DNA of 64,000 nucleotides from JARRPM01 sp039178015 (GTDB lineage: Bacteria; Pseudomonadota; Gammaproteobacteria; Pseudomonadales; Halieaceae), in NCBI GenBank assembly GCA_039178015.1, contig JBCDFM010000003.1, forward strand, positions 1-64,000, read 5' to 3'. This document shows positions 7,791-15,067 of this stretch, in pieces. The notes beneath the pieces are model-generated. The model made no database searches, was not told where the DNA came from, and saw nothing but the letters and a program-made list of their open reading frames with translations. Position numbers and translations under genes: made by a program. The number at the start of each line of letters is the position of its first letter. Positions within the stretch are counted from its first letter, which is position 1.

Positions 7791-9059
7791 ATGTTGAATT
7801 GGGACGACTACAACACAGCTGAAACAGCACCCGCCGCACCGGCTCCTGCAGCGCTTACGGAAGCTGAATCAGTACCCGCTCTGGAAGCAGTAGCACCGGC
7901 ACCGGAAGCCGAGTCACAAGCCGCTGCCGGGGCCAGCGCACAACCGCCGGCTGGACTAGAAGCAAATATCGCCAAAGCCCACGAAGCACTGGAGCAGATG
8001 GATGTCGCGCCCGGACTAGAGGAACTGGAAATGGGCGCGGCCAGGGTATCGGTCGACGAAAAGGCGATGATCAACTGTCGCGCCGATCTCAATCAACTGG
8101 TGCCATTCAAATACGATTGGGCCTGGCAGAAATATATCGACGGCTGCGCTAATCACTGGATGCCTCAAGAAATAAACATGACGGCGGACGTCTCTACCTG
8201 GAAGAGTAAGGATGGTTTGACCGAAGACGAGCGCCGTATCGTGATGCGCAATCTGGGTTACTTCTCCACAGCTGATTCGCTGGTGGCAAACAATTTGGTA
8301 TTGGCTATCTACCGTCTCATCACCAACCCAGAGTGTCGCCAATATATACTCCGGCAAGCGTTTGAAGAGGCAATCCACACGCATGCTTACCAATACTGCA
8401 TAGAGTCTTTAGGTATGGACGAGGGTGAAGTATTCAACATGTACCGCGAGATTCCCTCAGTGGCCAAAAAGGCGGCGTGGAGTATCAGCCACACCCACGC
8501 ACTGAGCGATCCAAAGTTCAAGACCGGTACACATGAGACCGATCAAGAGCTGCTGCGAAATCTGATCGGCTTCTACGCCGTGACGGAGGGGATCTTTTTC
8601 TACTGTGGATTCACCCAAATCTTGTCCATGGGTCGGCGCAATAAAATGACCGGCGTTGCAGAGCAGTTTCAATACATTCTGCGCGATGAATCCATGCATC
8701 TGAACTTCGGCATCGATGTCATCAATCAGATTAAACTGGAAAATCCACACCTGTGGACAGAGTCCTTCAAAGAAGAAGCGATACAGATGATTCTGGAAGG
8801 TACGCAACTGGAAATCGAATATGCGCGAGACACCATGCCGCGAGGCGTCCTGGGAATGAACGCTGGGATGATGGAGGAATACCTGCACTTCATTGCTAAC
8901 AGACGACTGTCTCAACTCGGGTTACCTGAACAGTATCCCGGTGCACAGAACCCATTCCCGTGGATGTCGGAAATTATGGATCTTCGTAAGGAGAAGAATT
9001 TCTTCGAAACCCGGGTAATTGAATACCAGACCGGAGGAGCCCTTAACTGGGGCGACTGA
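7791..9059 (+). CDS. nrdB: Ribonucleotide reductase class Ia, beta subunit
   Basis: This 422-residue subunit makes the diiron-tyrosyl radical used by NrdA. An N-terminal extension of about 85 residues, rich in Ala, Pro and Glu, comes before the ferritin-like core. The core shows iron-ligand segments EEAIHTHAYQY and DESMHLNFGID and the SLVANNLVLAIYR helix expected to hold the radical tyrosine. The length matches the long pseudomonad NrdB. A GGGGA ribosome site precedes the ATG. The C-terminal residues (GGALNWGD) supply the NrdA-binding tail. Confidence 0.95.
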   Translation: MLNWDDYNTAETAPAAPAPAALTEAESVPALEAVAPAPEAESQAAAGASAQPPAGLEANIAKAHEALEQMDVAPGLEELEMGAARVSVDEKAMINCRADLNQLVPFKYDWAWQKYIDGCANHWMPQEINMTADVSTWKSKDGLTEDERRIVMRNLGYFSTADSLVANNLVLAIYRLITNPECRQYILRQAFEEAIHTHAYQYCIESLGMDEGEVFNMYREIPSVAKKAAWSISHTHALSDPKFKTGTHETDQELLRNLIGFYAVTEGIFFYCGFTQILSMGRRNKMTGVAEQFQYILRDESMHLNFGIDVINQIKLENPHLWTESFKEEAIQMILEGTQLEIEYARDTMPRGVLGMNAGMMEEYLHFIANRRLSQLGLPEQYPGAQNPFPWMSEIMDLRKEKNFFETRVIEYQTGGALNWGD

Positions 9060-9125
9060 TGATCATTCTGGAGATTGGGTAGCCACCAGACCTTAACGCC
9101 ACTTACGACAACCGAGAGCAAAGCC

Positions 9126-9323
9126 ATGGGCAACAGGGGCAAAAATCAGGCCGATACGGAAACGATCTTGATGGCCCTGGACCAGATCAGTCAAACTATT
9201 GATGTCATGACCAGCGTCGTCGGGCGCTTGCGGGCTTACATGAGCCAGCATGAGTCAGACAGTTTGGCCGAAAAAAACCAGGACCTGGAATCGGATTCCC
9301 AGTCAGATCGTATCGTTCACTAA
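9126..9323 (+). CDS. Small helical protein downstream of nrdB, function unknown
   Basis: This 65-residue protein starts at the ATG at 9126, after GAGAG. It has a predicted amphipathic helix in its middle (about 11-42) and a charged acidic tail. It lies 66 bp downstream of nrdB and before a terminator, so it is probably on the nrdAB transcript. No family recognised. Codon use is unremarkable and no signal peptide is visible. It may be a real accessory protein, but it could also be a chance frame. Confidence 0.45.
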   Translation: MGNRGKNQADTETILMALDQISQTIDVMTSVVGRLRAYMSQHESDSLAEKNQDLESDSQSDRIVH

Positions 9324-9345
9324 GATTTGACCAGGATCACCGTGA

Positions 9346-9373
9346 GAGCGAGCTCGCCTCGCTCAGGATTTTT
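9346..9373 (+). terminator. Terminator after the nrdAB unit
   Basis: GAGCGAG (9346-9352) pairs perfectly with CTCGCTC (9358-9364) over a five-base loop. Four bases later comes a five-T run (9369-9373). It ends the nrd transcript. The facing deformylase gene ends at 9492. Confidence 0.6.
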
Positions 9374-9491
9374 GCCCCCTAGCAATTCTAACTTTCGCAG
9401 CCTCATGCATCTTTTGGCCGAGTAGCAAGGTTAGATCGCTTGTCGATTCCCTCGACTCTGACCAGGAAGCTACGCTGTAAGCCAAGTGTTC

Positions 9492-10019
9492 CTAGGCAAC
9501 CTTGACGTGCTGTGAAGCGCTTTTTCTTCGGTTGCGAATAAAGGTTCCTAAGCCTATCGAGAGACGTCGATGGATCGGCAGCCGATCAATAAAGAGTCTG
9601 CCCTCCAAGTGGTCCAGCTCATGCTGCAGACAGACTGCCTCCATGTCCTCCAGGTCGCGCTCGAAGACTCGCCCCTCACTATCACTGGCTCGTACTGTGA
9701 CACGCGTGTCTCGCACTACATTTCCAATTACTCCGGGTACAGATAAACAGCTTTCCTCTACCAAGGCTGGGCGCTCGCGGCCGACTATTTCCGGGTTAAT
9801 AAATATCTCCGCCGAGCTTCTGTCATCTGACAAGTCCATTATCAAGATACGGCGGAAGTCCCCGGCCTGGGGGGCAGAAAGGCCAATACCACCCGAGGCA
9901 TAAAACGTTTCGACCAAATTATCTAGCGCCCGCTGGAGAGATGCGTCAAACTTTTCGACCGTGCGCGATTGCTGGCGTAATCGCTTATCGGGGTATTCAA
10001 TCAACGGAAGCAGGGCCAT
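9492..10019 (-). CDS. Peptide deformylase paralogue downstream of pucC
   Basis: This 175-residue metalloenzyme removes the formyl group from N-terminal formyl-methionine. The three family motifs are GIGLSAPQ (44-51), ESCLS (89-93; the usual form is EGCLS) and HELDH (133-137), with Cys91, His133 and His137 as metal ligands. The Gly-to-Ser change in motif II suggests a secondary deformylase rather than the housekeeping one, which normally sits beside fmt. It starts at an ATG 8 nt after AAGGAG and 62 bp downstream of pucC on the same strand. It is therefore probably the last gene of the puc transcript. LH2 alpha polypeptides in some purple bacteria bind B800 bacteriochlorophyll through a modified N-terminal Met, so a link is conceivable but unproven. 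Confidence 0.85.
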   Translation of the reverse strand: MALLPLIEYPDKRLRQQSRTVEKFDASLQRALDNLVETFYASGGIGLSAPQAGDFRRILIMDLSDDRSSAEIFINPEIVGRERPALVEESCLSVPGVIGNVVRDTRVTVRASDSEGRVFERDLEDMEAVCLQHELDHLEGRLFIDRLPIHRRLSIGLGTFIRNRRKSASQHVKVA

Positions 10020-10081
10020 AGCATTACTCCTTCTGGCGTCCTAATTCAGGGAATATCAGGCCTGTGAAGCAGAGGCAGCTC

Positions 10082-11515
10082 TCAGACCGTGGCATCGCGC
10101 ATGTCTGCCCCTCTACCCAAAGCCGTGTCGTGTCTCACTGCGCCGGCTGCCTCTCGAATCAGAGGCCAGGTAGCGATAATCGCGATGACTAATAGTGCCA
10201 TCTCTAGCGCGTAAACAGTCAAATAGCCGCCGGCAACCGACGGGAAGCCCCAGAGCTCGCCACCTTCTGTGATCAATGCGTTAACCACATCTCGTAGTGT
10301 TCCGCTAAGTGCCATGCCGATTCCCACGGCCGTGGCTTGTACAGCTCCCCATGAGCCTAAAGCCAACCCCACCTGCTCTTTAGGGGCGCGGTTCATCGCA
10401 GCTGTCAGCGTCCCGTGACTGAACAAAGCTGTACCAAAGCCGATTCCGAAATTACCCGCTAAAAACAAGATCGTCATATCGCTTGGCACAGCAGCGATCA
10501 CTAACAGGAAGGCAGGAAGACCTATGAGTGCACCCAACTGTGCTACCCGATAGGGTTCACTCCCCCGCCCAAGCACATGCGATGCATAGCCAAATCCCAT
10601 TAGGCCACCGAGTGCCAGCAGCGCAGTCAGCAGCGTTGTAGAGCTCACGGTAAGGCCCAAGACCTGTCCGCCGAATGGTTCAAGTAGAATATCAGCCATC
10701 CCAAACGCCATGCTGCCCAAGCCAACAACTACTAGACGCCTTATGGCATAGCTGCCAGCGCAGAAATCACGCCAAGAGTCGCGAAAGCTCGGATCTTCTA
10801 CCACAGGCGCTCTTCCCCTTGGCGGGTTACGCGCTTCTTGCTTCCAGATCGCAATAACGTTTAGCAATAAACAGCTGACGGCAGCAGCCTGGATCACCTG
10901 CACTAATTTGCTATGCGAAAAGTCTTCCAAGGCCATCCCAAAAATCAGCGCGCTGATCATCATGCCCAGTAGCAGCATCACATACATCAACCCTACTACC
11001 CGAGGTTGAGATTCTTGCGGTGATAAATCCGTCGCTAGCGCTAAGCCCGCCGTCTGCACCGTATGAATTCCCGCCCCCACCAGCAGAAATGCAAAACCCG
11101 CAGCGAGCTGTCCGACTATGACAGGTGCATTAGAAGCCTGTCCTTGACCTCCCAATACCAAGAGCGCAAATGGCATAATGGCGAAACCACCGAACTGCAA
11201 CAGCGACCCTTTCCAAACAAACGGCACACGGCGCCACCCCAGCTCACATCGGTGCGTATCTGATTTAAAGCCGATAACAGCACGCAGCGGAGCAAATAAA
11301 ACCGGAAGAGCTAACATGATGCCCACGAGTGTGGCAGGCACATTCAGCTCGACGATCATTACCCTGTTGAGAGTTCCTACCAGCAGCACCATCGACATAC
11401 CGACAGACACCTGAAACAGCGAGAGTCGAATCAGACGATGTAGCGGTAGCTCTGGCGTTGCCACATCCGCGAAAGGTAAAAATCGCGAACCCAAGGTGGC
11501 CCATGCCATGACCAT
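10082..11515 (-). CDS. pucC: PucC/LhaA-family light-harvesting assembly protein (MFS)
   Basis: This 477-residue inner-membrane protein has about 12 transmembrane segments. It belongs to the BCH2/PucC/LhaA branch of the major facilitator superfamily. Diagnostic segments are the RLSLFQVSVGM start of helix 1, the GFKSDTHR-x-x-x-GWRRVPF loop, the LATDLSP-x-x-x-QPRVVGLMYVM region, FSHGTLTAAM and LGSWGAVQATA. PucC is needed for assembly of LH2, probably by handling antenna polypeptides or pigment. ATG 11515 was chosen because GGAG lies 6 nt upstream and the conserved part begins soon after; an ATG two codons later is also possible. It lies in the pucBA orientation and is followed by the deformylase. 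Confidence 0.92.
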   Translation of the reverse strand: MVMAWATLGSRFLPFADVATPELPLHRLIRLSLFQVSVGMSMVLLVGTLNRVMIVELNVPATLVGIMLALPVLFAPLRAVIGFKSDTHRCELGWRRVPFVWKGSLLQFGGFAIMPFALLVLGGQGQASNAPVIVGQLAAGFAFLLVGAGIHTVQTAGLALATDLSPQESQPRVVGLMYVMLLLGMMISALIFGMALEDFSHSKLVQVIQAAAVSCLLLNVIAIWKQEARNPPRGRAPVVEDPSFRDSWRDFCAGSYAIRRLVVVGLGSMAFGMADILLEPFGGQVLGLTVSSTTLLTALLALGGLMGFGYASHVLGRGSEPYRVAQLGALIGLPAFLLVIAAVPSDMTILFLAGNFGIGFGTALFSHGTLTAAMNRAPKEQVGLALGSWGAVQATAVGIGMALSGTLRDVVNALITEGGELWGFPSVAGGYLTVYALEMALLVIAIIATWPLIREAAGAVRHDTALGRGADMRDATV

Positions 11516-11532
11516 CCTTTTCTCCAGGCGAT

Positions 11533-11655
11533 TCACTGAACGACACCCCACGCAAGACCGGTTAAGGAAAACCAAACAATAAAAACAACCACTGTGCTCA
11601 AGGAGAAGCGCGGCTGAAGAAGGCCCATATCATCAAACAAGCAAACAGCTGACAT
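11533..11655 (-). CDS. Possible 40-residue single-membrane-span peptide before pucC
   Basis: An open frame of 40 codons runs from ATG 11655 to TGA 11533, ending 17 bp before the pucC ATG. The N-terminus is short and polar. Residues about 19-39 are hydrophobic (STVVVFIVWFSLTGLAWGVV) and would span the membrane once. The ribosome site is weak: AGG is very close and GGAG is 12 nt upstream. Some LH2 complexes contain a small extra gamma-type subunit, and a short membrane peptide in a puc operon invites that comparison. I recognise no homologue, and a T-rich non-coding stretch can also read as hydrophobic. Confidence 0.35.
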   Translation of the reverse strand: MSAVCLFDDMGLLQPRFSLSTVVVFIVWFSLTGLAWGVVQ

Positions 11656-11708
11656 TGCCTGGAGTAACTCCGCTAGCCCCGCACGAGACACGCTGTCTCA
11701 AAAGCGAA

Positions 11709-12326
11709 TCAGCGTTCCTTATTACGAATAAGTAACGGTAGACCAAAACTCGAGCTTCGCTCGCCTTTAGGTTTAGTCAGCAGGGGTATGCCAAAGCTAC
11801 TCTCTTTCTTTTTTTTCTCCGTCAAGGGCTTCAACCCAATCATGGAAGACAGTGGCGTAGGACCCTTACTCAGACCACTGCCAAACATGAGCCAACTGCT
11901 TCGCGTGAGTGGGGGAAACAAGCGCGAGAGCATGCTTAGCCTGCGCGTTGCAAGAGCTGGCATTCCAATCAAAGAGGAAAGCGGCGTAGGGTTTCTGGGC
12001 GCAACCTGCGGGGAACCACCTGCATCCAGCGGGTTGGCGGATTCCAGTGCACTGGTAGCGCTCGCACCGGTGCCAAACTCAGCGTTCACTACAACAATAT
12101 GGCGCCCTTGCGCTAAACCGCGAGAAAACACTACTGCCAGACTGCCGTTTAATTCCTCCACGCCGACATCGACTTTTTTAATCAAGCCAGCAGGCGTAAT
12201 GGTTTCACCCATCACATCGGGACTGACATGAACAATCAGTTCATCCTTAAAACCTCGATCAAGCAGCGCTTGTACCGCAGCGGCGGCTTGCTCACCAGTT
12301 TGGTACATCCGTCCAACGTAGGCCAT
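11709..12326 (-). CDS. puc-operon protein with YflT-like N-terminus and C-terminal repeats, unknown
   Basis: This 205-residue protein lies between pucA and pucC. Residues 1-100 resemble the small alpha/beta domain of general-stress (YflT-type) proteins: a helix after YQTGEQAAAAVQALLDRGF, then strands, with G-x-x-IVVVNAEFG at 74-85. The C-terminal half is low-complexity and basic, with two repeat types. PTPLSS(L/M)IG occurs at 113-121 and 156-164, each followed by a leucine-rich end, and SSFG(I/L)PLL at 176-183 and 192-199. There is no signal peptide or clear membrane span. GAGAGG precedes the ATG. Its position argues for a role in antenna assembly, regulation or stress response, but that is inference. 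Confidence 0.8.
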   Translation of the reverse strand: MAYVGRMYQTGEQAAAAVQALLDRGFKDELIVHVSPDVMGETITPAGLIKKVDVGVEELNGSLAVVFSRGLAQGRHIVVVNAEFGTGASATSALESANPLDAGGSPQVAPRNPTPLSSLIGMPALATRRLSMLSRLFPPLTRSSWLMFGSGLSKGPTPLSSMIGLKPLTEKKKKESSFGIPLLTKPKGERSSSFGLPLLIRNKER

Positions 12327-12492
12327 AGGCGCCTCTCATAGAGCTTGTTAGCAATACATCTTCTATGGCTCTCCCAAAAGAGAAAGCCGGTCACATTTGC
12401 ACCACCGACGAGCGACGCACCAGTGAACCGAGTGCGCCGGCGCCCGTGGAGCTGATGGACTACCCCACCTTCATACCGCGTATTGGTCGCAC

Positions 12493-12513
12493 GCTAGATA
12501 GCACTTATCTAGC
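12493..12513 (-). other. Intercistronic stem-loop downstream of pucA
   Basis: GCTAGATA (12493-12500) pairs perfectly with TATCTAGC (12506-12513) over five bases. It begins 46 bp after the pucA stop. There is no T tract, so it is more likely a 3' mRNA-stabilising hairpin than a terminator. Rhodobacter puc and puf mRNAs use intercistronic hairpins to keep the antenna segment more abundant than distal genes. Confidence 0.45.
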
Positions 12514-12558
12514 AGCAAGACTCGATAAACAAGCCTTACTAAATCAATCCCAGGCTCG

Positions 12559-12702
12559 CTATCCGCCCCAGAATTGCGACATCCAACTCGTATTATTCAA
12601 TATCAGGTAGTGTATTAGGAGTGAGGTGATGGCAGCACTGCTCAAGAACAGCGGCAAACCAACTGTGGGCTTAACCACACACCAGATTCTTCCGTTATTC
12701 AT
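12559..12702 (-). CDS. pucA: Light-harvesting complex 2 alpha polypeptide
   Basis: This 47-residue antenna polypeptide begins MNNGRIW and aligns without gaps to LH2 alpha of Rhodoblastus acidophilus. Met1 is the site that can ligate B800 bacteriochlorophyll, His31 ligates a B850 pigment, and W40 and W45 are in register. Residues about 14-36 span the membrane. Position 44, Tyr in B850 complexes, is Phe here, which removes one hydrogen bond and predicts a blue-shifted absorption. A GAGGAG ribosome site overlaps the pucB stop, 11 bp upstream of the ATG. The short C-terminus ends in GG. It pairs with PucB to form the ring subunit. Confidence 0.92.
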   Translation of the reverse strand: MNNGRIWCVVKPTVGLPLFLSSAAITSLLIHYLILNNTSWMSQFWGG

Positions 12703-12713
12703 TCTCTATCTCC

Positions 12714-12878
12714 TCATCCAAACCAGGGTGAATAAATGAACGCCAATGCGTGTGCGATCACTGCGATGAAGAAGAACACTCGCGAGCCGTCGATGACGTG
12801 CTTGTGAAGCTCTTCCGATTCTTTGATCGTCAGACCCGTGGGCCATACGCGATCTGGATCATCCAAGTCAGTAGCCAT
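12714..12878 (-). CDS. pucB: Light-harvesting complex 2 beta polypeptide
   Basis: This 54-residue antenna polypeptide contains the beta-chain signature SEELHKHVIDGSRVF, then a single membrane span with the bacteriochlorophyll-binding histidine in IAHALAF and a YSPWF end. The histidine of ELHK is the conserved residue near the B800 site. A strong GGAGGAA ribosome site precedes the ATG. pucA follows after 11 bp, the normal beta-alpha order. Upstream lie a candidate sigma-70 promoter and a PpsR/CrtJ-type operator. Confidence 0.95.
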   Translation of the reverse strand: MATDLDDPDRVWPTGLTIKESEELHKHVIDGSRVFFFIAVIAHALAFIYSPWFG

Positions 12879-13018
12879 AAGTTTCCTCCACGAAATACTG
12901 GCCGAATATGAAGCAATTTAGACCTCATCTTCACCAACCGACGGGCGTTAGTTGCTCGTTTTGTAGGGTCAATCATGCACTGCGATACCGCAGTTGCTAG
13001 TTTGCCAACCCTAAATTC

Positions 13019-13047
13019 ACAGTAGCAGCATTAATAAAAGCAGTCAA
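13019..13047 (-). promoter_or_regulatory. Candidate puc operon promoter
   Basis: Reading the minus strand, TTGACT (13047-13042) and TACTGT (13024-13019) are separated by 17 bp. The -35 matches consensus at five of six positions and the -10 at three. A start near 13012 gives a leader of about 134 nt before pucB. An imperfect palindrome (13042-13059) overlaps the -35. Confidence 0.45.
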
Positions 13048-13067
13048 GACTTCTTGTCATTCTATAC

Positions 13068-13085
13068 TGTAAACTAAAGTTGACA
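13068..13085 (-). promoter_or_regulatory. PpsR/CrtJ-type operator TGT-N12-ACA
   Basis: TGTAAACTAAAGTTGACA fits the TGT-N12-ACA palindrome bound by the photosynthesis repressor PpsR/CrtJ, including the TGTAA/TGACA arm extensions. It lies about 20 bp upstream of the candidate -35 box. A degenerate copy (TGT-N12-GCA) is at 12962-12979. PpsR usually acts on paired sites. The regulator is not encoded in this window. Confidence 0.5.
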
Positions 13086-13128
13086 TTCTGGAGATGGCGC
13101 TCCAAATCACCCCGCAAGCGGGCAGGCA

Positions 13129-13680
13129 CTATCGCGCGTCACGTAAAACCCAGGCATAACGGCGGCACTGGGCATCTAATTCTTCTGGATTTCGCGTGGG
13201 TGAACATCTTCCCGGAGCCAACGAGGTCACATAAAGGGCCAAGCACTCTTCTTCACTCAGATCCTCCGGCGTTTTGTTGAAATAGTGCTTCGATCCATGA
13301 ATCAGTCCGCGACCCCCTTCAAAAGGCAAGAAATGCATGTACAGAGCCAGCATCAACTTCCTCCCTAGACGCTTTGGTAGAAGGTAACGCCAAAGCAGCA
13401 CGCGAGCCTGCATGACCTGCGCATCGGCGTCATCGCCCTCCAGGTGGACAATTACTTTACGGCAAACAATATGCGTAAAAGCGTCCTCTTGAAGACGTAA
13501 GACCAGCTTGACGAGCGCAGCAGGTGGTTCAAGTTCGCTCGGATTAAGTCGCTTGAGTAACCGATCGACCTCAGGCTGCAAGTCAAAATAGGCCGTCTTG
13601 CAATACCAGAACAACGCCACTAAGGCGACAAGGACAAATGCAATCATCAGCGCGAACAGCGCAAGCGGTAGAGACATCAT
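13129..13680 (-). CDS. Degenerate GT51 (peptidoglycan transglycosylase-like) protein
   Basis: This 183-residue protein has an N-terminal membrane helix (about 4-26) and a short domain resembling family 51 glycosyltransferases. The ED-x-F motif is present (E65, D66, F68). The C-terminal motif is well kept: EGGRGLIHGSKHYFNKTPEDL at 121-140, then EEECLALYVTSLAPG. The GxSTITQQ motif and the second conserved glutamate of active GT51 enzymes are absent, and the domain is shorter than usual. Real lipid II polymerisation is therefore doubtful. It lies 61 bp downstream of the FkbM gene on the same strand, probably in one unit with it and the MFS gene. Confidence 0.6.
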   Translation of the reverse strand: MMSLPLALFALMIAFVLVALVALFWYCKTAYFDLQPEVDRLLKRLNPSELEPPAALVKLVLRLQEDAFTHIVCRKVIVHLEGDDADAQVMQARVLLWRYLLPKRLGRKLMLALYMHFLPFEGGRGLIHGSKHYFNKTPEDLSEEECLALYVTSLAPGRCSPTRNPEELDAQCRRYAWVLRDAR

Positions 13681-13741
13681 TATGTTCCTTTGGGCCTAAG
13701 CCGCGCCGTATAAAGCAGGAGAAGCTTTGTTGTGCTGCCAG

Positions 13742-15067
13742 CTATTCAATAGCAATACTCTCAAGGCCAAACTTTATCTCTCGTTGATCAGAGCTATCGC
13801 CCACATCGGCTGGCTTTAGGGGCGAACGGTGCAAAAATTCCAGGTAAACATACTCTTGATCAAGAGCTCTTCTAGGCAGATCTACCGCTACCTTTGAGAG
13901 GTCATAGTTTCCGAGGTCTGCTCCATTGATACGCACCGCCGTGGGCTCTACCTCGCCAAAATACCGGCCACGAATCTTCAGCGCAGCCTTACTACGAAGC
14001 GCCAGCTCAGGTGATGGTTTGAACTTAATGCAGGATTTTCTACCCAATGACCATCTACCCCAATCTTCCGGAAAAGCCCAGCCGTAAGCCAAATATAGAT
14101 GATTCTCCATAGAGTGAGCCTGGCGCAGGCTACCGTCCCAGTCCTGCAGGCGCTGAGATAACAGGAAATACGCGAGGGCGTTCTCGAACATGCCCCAATC
14201 CCGAACAAATCGAAGCGCAGAGTTGTTTTCTATTGAGCGGCCTGCAACAACGAGATTAAAGAAGCCCTCGGATTGAGGGTCTTGCTCGGTAATATCACAC
14301 AGAGAACGCACTTCGTCTCGACTCATGGGAAGCAACCCCTGAGTCTGTTCGTCCATCAGATATAGCCGCCAGCTTTCACGATCAATCAGATCCAGTAATT
14401 CCCGGCTGCTGGCACCTGCCCGACGCAAGTGCATGGGTGACACTTCGATAATCATGACGAGATCATCTGCGCTGGAGTGAATCAAATCCCCGAGACCCCA
14501 CAAAACATCGCATTCCGCCCCCTGCGTGTCGACTTTAAGAAAGTTGATTCGCTGGTACTGATCTCCAATAAAACGTGAACCATTGGCTACTCGAATGGAT
14601 TGGGACGGCCCGGACCCGCCATCTGAATACAGAGAATGATCTCCACGATTACGTTCGTTCAAGAACAGCTTGGCTTCACTATCTCGTCGTCCCAACGCAA
14701 GTTGAAAACAGCGTAGATTGTCGCATTGGTTAATCTCTCTATTGGTTTGCAACAGTGCAAAATTATCCGCTTCCGGCTCGAATGCCAGTACTGCACCGGC
14801 TGCTCCCACTCGCTGCGAGGCAAGCAGCGAGAAATAACCAATATTCGCGCCCACATCGACGAACACATCGCCGGGCCTCAGCATTGCGAGCAAAAAGTAG
14901 GTCTCCAGCGGCTCCCAAATTCCATTGCTCGCAATGGCAGTCGAGACATGCAAATCAGACTGAGTGTGAACTCGCATTTGCGGCGGATTATCCACTCCCT
15001 CGATCTGCAGCGAATAGATCTCTTTCCTGGCGTGTTTACTCATATCGAGCTGTTCACAGCGTTCCAT
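13742..15067 (-). CDS. FkbM-family methyltransferase with extra C-terminal domain
   Basis: This 441-residue protein has an FkbM-type SAM-dependent methyltransferase domain (about 45-260). It shows VFVDVGANIGYFSLLAS for SAM binding, AFEPEADNFALL, and KVDTQGAECDVLWG, the usual KxDxEGxE region with Gln for the acid. FkbM enzymes O-methylate sugars or polyketides. The region after about 300 holds a WAFPEDWGRWSLG motif and a beta-rich domain often found in glycan-modifying proteins. The first start overlaps the MFS gene by 14 nt; an ATG at 15043 is an alternative. Substrate unknown; a surface glycan is likely. Confidence 0.75.
   Translation of the reverse strand: MERCEQLDMSKHARKEIYSLQIEGVDNPPQMRVHTQSDLHVSTAIASNGIWEPLETYFLLAMLRPGDVFVDVGANIGYFSLLASQRVGAAGAVLAFEPEADNFALLQTNREINQCDNLRCFQLALGRRDSEAKLFLNERNRGDHSLYSDGGSGPSQSIRVANGSRFIGDQYQRINFLKVDTQGAECDVLWGLGDLIHSSADDLVMIIEVSPMHLRRAGASSRELLDLIDRESWRLYLMDEQTQGLLPMSRDEVRSLCDITEQDPQSEGFFNLVVAGRSIENNSALRFVRDWGMFENALAYFLLSQRLQDWDGSLRQAHSMENHLYLAYGWAFPEDWGRWSLGRKSCIKFKPSPELALRSKAALKIRGRYFGEVEPTAVRINGADLGNYDLSKVAVDLPRRALDQEYVYLEFLHRSPLKPADVGDSSDQREIKFGLESIAIE

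Noticed and set aside
12365..12610. Plus-strand 81-codon frame between pucA and the repeat-protein gene
   Set aside because: It runs antisense to pucA's end and the stem-loop, with no domain.
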